Source: Vicingus serpentipes (GTDB lineage Bacteria > Bacteroidota > Bacteroidia > Flavobacteriales_E > Vicingaceae). From it: a DNA stretch of 64,000 nt. Where the stretch lies: positions 17,100 through 81,099 of the forward strand of contig JAGFIT010000072.1 in assembly GCA_024103385.1 (NCBI GenBank), written 5' to 3'. Below the pieces are notes generated by a model, which saw only the letters and a program-made list of their open reading frames with translations, did no database searches and was not told where the DNA came from. The position numbers and the translations under genes were made by a program. Of the stretch, positions 58,316 through 64,000 are shown piece by piece. Position 1 is the stretch's first letter. Each line of letters opens with the position of its first letter.

Positions 58316-61300
58316 ATGAAAAATATTCCTCTCTTCAAAGCTAGTATCATACTGAAAGTATGTTTTGGTTTGTTATTATTTGTCGGAGCTCAAAACATAT
58401 TGGCTCAAAACACCTGTGCAAGCCCTGTTGCTTTAACTATTGGTGTAGATGACAGTGATTGTAATAGTAATAGTTTTGGTAGTTTAGGTCAAGATCTAGA
58501 CAATATCCCTGTAGCTGTATCAGGATCTACTTGTGGTGTAGGAGCAGATCATGCTGCTCGATGGTATTCCTTTACTGGTAATGGAAATTTAATTCGTATT
58601 AAATTATTCGATCAAACGAATACAACAAGAATTTTGGTTTTTGAAAACCAAGCCTGTAGTGGAACCATGAATGCAATGCAATGCGGTGGGGTTTTTCCTG
58701 ATGATGACCTACCTCATACTGTTGATGTTGCTACCACCAATGGAGCCAATTATTTAGTGGCCATTCTTCGTGGAAGTGGAAGCGCTACTTTAAGCGGAAA
58801 GGTGTGCGCTTATAATACCAATGGGATTCCTTACACTCCGGTTTGTGATTTTGGAAGTAACATAGCGCCTACGGACATTACCGTTCAAACAGCTGATATA
58901 GATTGTTTTTCTAATTATACCACTGTAATTACCTCAGATGATGATGCTAATGGCAACAATGGTGACAGGCCAGGACCTGTAACTGGATGCAATACCAATG
59001 TAGAATATTGGTGGGGAAAATTTACAGCAATAAGCACCTTAACTAAATTTTACATGTATGGAAAAGACGATGCCAATGCTCAATTTATTGTAACAAATGG
59101 ACCTTGTTCAGGAAACATGCCTAATTTGCTTTGTCAATCTACCGGATCTCCTGATGTTCCTTCTTATTATGAGCTAGCTACAGTTGTAGGACAAGAATAT
59201 TATACCATTGTAAGAGGAGCTATGGACTACGCTCGTTTATGTGTTTATAGCGAGGATATCAATGAGCCAGACAAACCATTTTGTATAGGAGGAATGTCGT
59301 TTGAAGATGGGTCAGGTGCAGGATGGAATGGCTCTTATGGTTCTTACCATTTGGTCTCAGCACCTAGTAACAATTGGATATGGGACAACAGCGTGGCAGG
59401 AATGCCAGCAGCTAAGGGAGCTGTTACAGCAGGTGCTGGATTTGACCCCAACGTAGGAGGAATGCTTCCTGTAGTGGCTCCTGGTGGAGGTAACAATTCT
59501 TTCCGAATAGGAACTCTAGGAACCGCTGAAGGATTTGGGCCTGTAACCATTCCCGGTATGGCAGACGGGAATCACTGCGCGAGCGTAGAAATGTCTTTTT
59601 GCTGGACAGTAAGTGCAGCCAATGCAGGGTTCGGTTACAAATATGCCGTGGTAATGGATTATGTTGCCCATGAACAGGTCATACAACCAGAATTTGAAGT
59701 GTTTATCGAAGAAGGTTGTGGTGGTGGTGCTATTATTGCCTGTGGTGATTTTGAGCATTTCCCAAATGATGGAAACTCTCCCTTCAAATTCGTAGGTAAT
59801 GACACAGATGTGCAAAGCGAAACAGATGGAACGATATTTACTCCATGGACAGATGTCGCAACAGACCTCACAGGATATATTGGGCAACAAGTTAAGGTTA
59901 CCTTTAGAGTAAAAGATTGTGAAGGAAACAACAGTAATAAAGACGGTAGTGGGAACTGGATTGCTCCTTACAATGGTAGCCACTGGGCATATGCTTATTT
60001 TGACACTTATTGTTTCCCTTTAGAGATAGAAGTTCCTGAATTTTGTGCAGGGGCATCAGACATTACCATTTGTGCTCCAGAAGGGTTTAAAAGTTATAGC
60101 TGGCCAGCGGGTCAACCAGGATTAGCGGGTTCTCCAACTACAAGATGCGTAACCATTACTAACCCGCAACCAGGAACAGAATACACCGTAAACATGATGT
60201 CTATTACTAACTGTCCTACCACCACAAAAGTAATTTTGAACTCATTCCCAGTAACTAGTACTGGAGACGTTACCATGTGTAATGGTGCAGGACCGATTGA
60301 CTTGATTGTTACAGTAGATGACCCTGTAGATCCGCCCTATACTTTTAACTGGTCAACAGGAAATAGTGGAGTTAACCTAACAACTCAATCAGTAAATCCT
60401 GGAGTAACCACAGAATATTGGGTACAAATTACCAATGGTAGCGGCTGTACTTCTACCGATACGATGGAAGTAACCGTAGAAACATGTGGACCAGAAGTTA
60501 CCTTAGTTGGAGATACAATCTGTGAAGGTGAAACAGGAACAATAACTGCGACAGGCTCAGGAGGTTTCTTAAATTATACTTTCGATTATACTGGAGGAGG
60601 TATTACAGGAAACTCTGCCAATGGAACAACAGATCCTTATACAGATTCTCAAACAGATAATCCTGTTGTAACAACTACTTACACCGTAGTAATAACTGAT
60701 AATAATGGAGATAAAGATACTGCGTATGCAGATATCGTAGTAAACCCTTTACCAACAGCGACAGCAACAGACCAAAGTTTTTGTGTAGGAGGAAATGTTA
60801 CCCTCAACGGTGGAGGTGGGGGCACTTATTTATGGACGCCAAGCACAGGCTTGAGTAATCCAAATATAGCCAATCCAGTAGCTAGCCCAGCAGCAACAAC
60901 TAACTATCAATTATTAGTGACTAACGCTAATGGATGTAAAGACAGTATTACCATAACTGTAACGGTTAATCCTTTACCAGCAACAGCTCCAGCCACTATT
61001 AACTTATGTGATAATGGAACAGGGCAAGCTACTTTTGATTTAACTTCAGTTAATGGAACTGTTGATGTGGGAGGAGGAAATACCGTAACTTGGTTCAGTA
61101 ACCCTGCTACCACTGTTGCTATAGGAACGCCTACAGCGCACACTACTGGCTCTACTACCGTTTATGCCGTAATAGATGATGGTACATGTAGCGATACCAC
61201 TTCTGTTTACTTAGTTGTAGACCCTCTTCCTGTAGCTGATCCAACAACTATTGAGTTGTGTGATGACGGAACAGGGCAAGCTACTTTTGATTTAACAGCA

Positions 61301-64000
61301 GTTAATGGAACCGTAAATGGAGGAACAGGAAATACCGTAACTTGGTTCAGTAATCCTGCAACAACTATTGCTATAGGAACACCTAATGCACATTTAACAG
61401 GTTCAACTACCGTATATGCTTCTATAACTGATGGAACATGTACAGATACTACTTCTGTTTATTTAGTAGTGAATCCTCTTCCTGCTGCCAATGATCAAAC
61501 ACCAGCAGCATTATGTGAAGACACTCCAGGAAGTGGAACAACGACAGGAGTAGATTTAACCGCTAATGAAGCAGGGGTTAATGGAGGGGCTGTAACTTAT
61601 AATTGGTTCAGTGCCGTACCTCCAGCATCGCCTATTGGCACACCAACTAGTGTTTCTGTTAACAATGGAGATGTATTCTATGTATTGGTAACCGATAACG
61701 CGACAGGTTGTATTGACACTGCCGAAGTAACATACACAGTTAATCCTTTACCTATAATTACTGCACCTGATGCTACTATATGTAAGGATGATCCGATTAC
61801 GATAAGTGGAACAGCCCCTGGAGCAACAGGACATGTGTGGGTTTCTCTAGATGGTGGACTCATTAATTCTGGTGGAACAACTGCTACTCCTGAAGTAGCT
61901 ACCAATGAACCAGGAGCAGTAGTAGATGTTACTAAAAGATTTGAAGTGACCGTAACTGGTGCTAATGGATGTACCAACAAAGATACGGCAGAAGTAACTT
62001 TTGAGGCCGTTTGTGGTCCTACAGTAAATGCCACAGGAGAGACCATTTGTATTGGTGATACTGCTCAATTGACTACGACAATCAATAATACTACAGGAAC
62101 TGTATTTTATGCATGGACTCCAACAACAGGTTTAGATGACCCAACTATTGCTAACCCTACAGTAACAGGGTTAGGTACTACAACAATATATCAAGTGATT
62201 ATTACTGATGATTTAGGTGCAGATACTGCCACTGCTGATATTGTTATTAATCCGTTGCCTGTTTTAGTAAACCAAACAGAAGCCTTTTGTGAAGACACTC
62301 CTGGAAGTGGAACAGCTGCGAACAAAGATTTAACTATTCATCAAGCAGCCATCAATGGTGGAGCAGTAACTTATTCTTGGTTTAGTGATGCAGGGTTAAC
62401 TGCACCAGTACCTACACCAACCAATGTAACAGTTAGTAATGGACAAATTTTTTATGTACTAGTTACCGATAATGGAACCGGATGTGAAGATACTGCAACG
62501 GTAACTTACACTATTAATCCGTTACCAATCATTACAGCACCAGACGCAAGTGTTTGTAAGGACGACCCTATTACCATTAGTGGAACGGCTCCTGGAGCAG
62601 CAACTTACAGCTGGGTAGCTATAGATGGAGGAAACATTAATTCTGGAGGAACAACTGCTACTCCTGAAGTAGAAACCGACCAACCAGGAGCATTAGTAGA
62701 TATTATCAGAAACTACGAAGTAACCATAACCGATGGTAATGGCTGTAGTAATAAAGACACCGTGGAAGTTACCTTTGAAGCCATTTGTGGACCAACAGTA
62801 GTAGCTACAGGTGACACCATTTGTATTGGGGCTATTGCTCAATTAACCACTGTTATTAGTAACACTACTGGAACCGTATTTTATGCATGGACTCCAACAA
62901 CAGGTTTAGATGACCCAACTATTGCTAACCCTACAGTAACAGGATTAGGCGTAACTACCACTTATCAAGTGATTATAAACGATGATTTAGGAGCAGATAC
63001 CACCACGGCAAATGTTGTAGTGAATCCGTTACCAGCTGTCAACGATCAAACAGAAACATTCTGTGAGGATACTCAAGGAAGTGGTACTGCAGCAGGAAAA
63101 GACTTAACCACTCACCAAGCAGCTATTAATGGTGGAGCGGTAACTTATTCTTGGTTCAGTGATGCTGGATTAACTACCGCTGTTCCAACACCAAGCAATG
63201 TAACAGTGAGTAACGGACAAATCTTCTACGTATTGATAGTGGATAATGTGACTAACTGTCAAGATACTGCAACAGTGACTTATACAGTTAACCCTTTACC
63301 AATCATCACAGCACCTGATGCTATCATATGTAAAGATCTTCCTATTACGATTACTGCTAATGCTCCTGGAGCAACAGGATATGTATGGGCTTCCTTAGAT
63401 GGAGGACTGATTAATTCAGGAGGTTCAACTGCTACTCCAGAAGTGCAAACCAATGAACCAGCAGCTGTAGTAGATGTAATTAAGAGATATGAAGTTACCG
63501 TAACTGGTCCTAATGGTTGTGTCAACAAAGATACCGTAGAAGTAACTTTTGAAATCAACTGTGGACCAAGAGTGACTTTGATTGGAAGTACCATTTGTGC
63601 TGGAGAAACAGGAACAATAACTGCTACTGCGAATGCAGGAGACGGAAACTATACTTTTGAATACACCGGTGGAGGAATTACTGGCAACACAGGAGTAGGG
63701 TCTCCTAATGTGCAAAATGATAACCCTGTAGTTACTACTACTTACACGGTAATCGTTACTGATGGTAATGGAGATAAAGATACTACCACAGCTGATATTA
63801 CTGTTAACCCGCTACCTGTATTAGTAGATCAAACAGAGACTTTCTGTGAAGATACTCAGGGAAGTGGTACTGTAGCAGGGAAAAATTTAACTATTCATCA
63901 GGCAGCTATCAATAATACTCCTGGAATGACATTTTCTTGGTTTAGTGATGCTGGCTTAACAATTCCTGTTCCTACTCCTACTAGTGTAACTGTAAGTAAT
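58316..64000 (+). CDS. Giant T9SS-type surface protein, paralog of the preceding gene, truncated by the window
   Basis: The frame is open from ATG 58316 to the window edge (1895 codons, no stop), so the C-terminus is not seen. Residues 1-31 form a signal peptide (ending NILAQ). The next 600 residues follow the preceding paralog closely: two CGVGADHAA/NVEYWWGKFT beta domains, GGMSFEDGSGAGWN to FDTYCFPL, then Ig-like domains. After that the protein differs: two 84-residue repeats with LCDNGTGQATFDLT (from about 61007), then tandem 258-residue repeats (CEDTPGSGT to NPLP) running past the edge. A T9SS domain is expected beyond the window but not shown. It is probably an exported filamentous adhesin. 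Confidence 0.85.
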   Translation, partial: MKNIPLFKASIILKVCFGLLLFVGAQNILAQNTCASPVALTIGVDDSDCNSNSFGSLGQDLDNIPVAVSGSTCGVGADHAARWYSFTGNGNLIRIKLFDQTNTTRILVFENQACSGTMNAMQCGGVFPDDDLPHTVDVATTNGANYLVAILRGSGSATLSGKVCAYNTNGIPYTPVCDFGSNIAPTDITVQTADIDCFSNYTTVITSDDDANGNNGDRPGPVTGCNTNVEYWWGKFTAISTLTKFYMYGKDDANAQFIVTNGPCSGNMPNLLCQSTGSPDVPSYYELATVVGQEYYTIVRGAMDYARLCVYSEDINEPDKPFCIGGMSFEDGSGAGWNGSYGSYHLVSAPSNNWIWDNSVAGMPAAKGAVTAGAGFDPNVGGMLPVVAPGGGNNSFRIGTLGTAEGFGPVTIPGMADGNHCASVEMSFCWTVSAANAGFGYKYAVVMDYVAHEQVIQPEFEVFIEEGCGGGAIIACGDFEHFPNDGNSPFKFVGNDTDVQSETDGTIFTPWTDVATDLTGYIGQQVKVTFRVKDCEGNNSNKDGSGNWIAPYNGSHWAYAYFDTYCFPLEIEVPEFCAGASDITICAPEGFKSYSWPAGQPGLAGSPTTRCVTITNPQPGTEYTVNMMSITNCPTTTKVILNSFPVTSTGDVTMCNGAGPIDLIVTVDDPVDPPYTFNWSTGNSGVNLTTQSVNPGVTTEYWVQITNGSGCTSTDTMEVTVETCGPEVTLVGDTICEGETGTITATGSGGFLNYTFDYTGGGITGNSANGTTDPYTDSQTDNPVVTTTYTVVITDNNGDKDTAYADIVVNPLPTATATDQSFCVGGNVTLNGGGGGTYLWTPSTGLSNPNIANPVASPAATTNYQLLVTNANGCKDSITITVTVNPLPATAPATINLCDNGTGQATFDLTSVNGTVDVGGGNTVTWFSNPATTVAIGTPTAHTTGSTTVYAVIDDGTCSDTTSVYLVVDPLPVADPTTIELCDDGTGQATFDLTAVNGTVNGGTGNTVTWFSNPATTIAIGTPNAHLTGSTTVYASITDGTCTDTTSVYLVVNPLPAANDQTPAALCEDTPGSGTTTGVDLTANEAGVNGGAVTYNWFSAVPPASPIGTPTSVSVNNGDVFYVLVTDNATGCIDTAEVTYTVNPLPIITAPDATICKDDPITISGTAPGATGHVWVSLDGGLINSGGTTATPEVATNEPGAVVDVTKRFEVTVTGANGCTNKDTAEVTFEAVCGPTVNATGETICIGDTAQLTTTINNTTGTVFYAWTPTTGLDDPTIANPTVTGLGTTTIYQVIITDDLGADTATADIVINPLPVLVNQTEAFCEDTPGSGTAANKDLTIHQAAINGGAVTYSWFSDAGLTAPVPTPTNVTVSNGQIFYVLVTDNGTGCEDTATVTYTINPLPIITAPDASVCKDDPITISGTAPGAATYSWVAIDGGNINSGGTTATPEVETDQPGALVDIIRNYEVTITDGNGCSNKDTVEVTFEAICGPTVVATGDTICIGAIAQLTTVISNTTGTVFYAWTPTTGLDDPTIANPTVTGLGVTTTYQVIINDDLGADTTTANVVVNPLPAVNDQTETFCEDTQGSGTAAGKDLTTHQAAINGGAVTYSWFSDAGLTTAVPTPSNVTVSNGQIFYVLIVDNVTNCQDTATVTYTVNPLPIITAPDAIICKDLPITITANAPGATGYVWASLDGGLINSGGSTATPEVQTNEPAAVVDVIKRYEVTVTGPNGCVNKDTVEVTFEINCGPRVTLIGSTICAGETGTITATANAGDGNYTFEYTGGGITGNTGVGSPNVQNDNPVVTTTYTVIVTDGNGDKDTTTADITVNPLPVLVDQTETFCEDTQGSGTVAGKNLTIHQAAINNTPGMTFSWFSDAGLTIPVPTPTSVTVSN
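61514..64000 (+). repeat. Tandem 774-783 bp coding repeats
   Basis: The Cys codon of CEDTPGSGT/CEDTQGSGT recurs at 61514, 62288, 63062 and 63845, steps of 774, 774 and 783 bp. Stretches of more than 60 bp are identical between units (for example near 62102 and 62876). The array continues past the window. Confidence 0.9.

Noticed and set aside
59344..62068. Several minus-strand ORFs (59344, 59516, 61678 and others) in the giant surface-protein gene
   Set aside because: The plus frame is open throughout from 58316; the antisense frames are repeat-driven shadows.

Overview
The window reads as low-GC chromosomal DNA from a marine-type member of the Bacteroidota, most likely order Flavobacteriales. 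Evidence for this is: many secreted proteins with type IX secretion system (T9SS) type A or type B C-terminal sorting domains; a PorW/SprE lipoprotein; gyrB of the short Bacteroidota form; the long IspG form; an F0F1 ATP synthase operon without atpD/atpC; and -7 promoter elements of the TAnnTTTG type. Family or genus cannot be fixed from the sequence.

Layout. 1-4.8 kb: 3' end of a PafA-like phosphatase, gyrB, a trans-sulfuration PLP enzyme and an SDR. 5.0-7.1 kb: secreted M43 metalloprotease. 7.2-10.0 kb (minus): coiled-coil membrane protein, der, era. 10.05-10.55 kb: initiator tRNA-fMet followed by a small GIY-YIG nuclease gene lying between two perfect 36-bp copies of the tRNA 3' end, which looks like a tRNA-targeted mini mobile element. 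10.9-18.3 kb: three large T9SS cargo proteins, two of them tandem paralogs. 18.5-21.6 kb: ispG, mazG-like, M23 peptidase. 21.8-30.6 kb: porW/sprE, bactofilin, atpZ, a small membrane protein, atpB-E-F-H-A-G. 30.7-34.4 kb: giant NtrY-like histidine kinase. 34.4-40.3 kb (minus): a tight six-gene run (MMPL/RND exporter, rmlA, epimerase, polyprenyl synthase, 2Fe-2S protein, unknown). 40.4-42.7 kb (minus): OmpR-type two-component system. 42.9-45.6 kb: comF-like gene, coiled-coil membrane protein, DUF3078 barrel. 45.8-49.1 kb: ECF sigma factor with an overlapping membrane-anchored PKD/type-B-CTD protein, a small unknown, and a T9SS cargo protein. 49.4-52.4 kb: ArsR-controlled persulfide-detoxification operon resembling the staphylococcal cst operon. 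52.4-53.4 kb: GSCFA protein (minus). 54.0 kb to the right edge: two giant tandem paralogous surface proteins, the second truncated by the window.

How parts connect. The main theme is T9SS-dependent export: one machinery component (PorW/SprE) and at least seven cargo-like genes. I see an ECF-type promoter pattern (CAAC, 16-17 nt, CGTC) upstream of the ECF sigma gene itself and upstream of three giant secreted-protein genes (starts 10901, 53971, 58316). The protein overlapping the sigma gene has an anti-sigma-like layout (short cytoplasmic head, one membrane helix, extracytoplasmic PKD domains) but ends in a T9SS type B sorting domain. I propose that this is a one-piece anti-sigma sensor that couples a surface or secretion signal to transcription of T9SS cargo. 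The promoter matches are seen directly; the circuit is inference.
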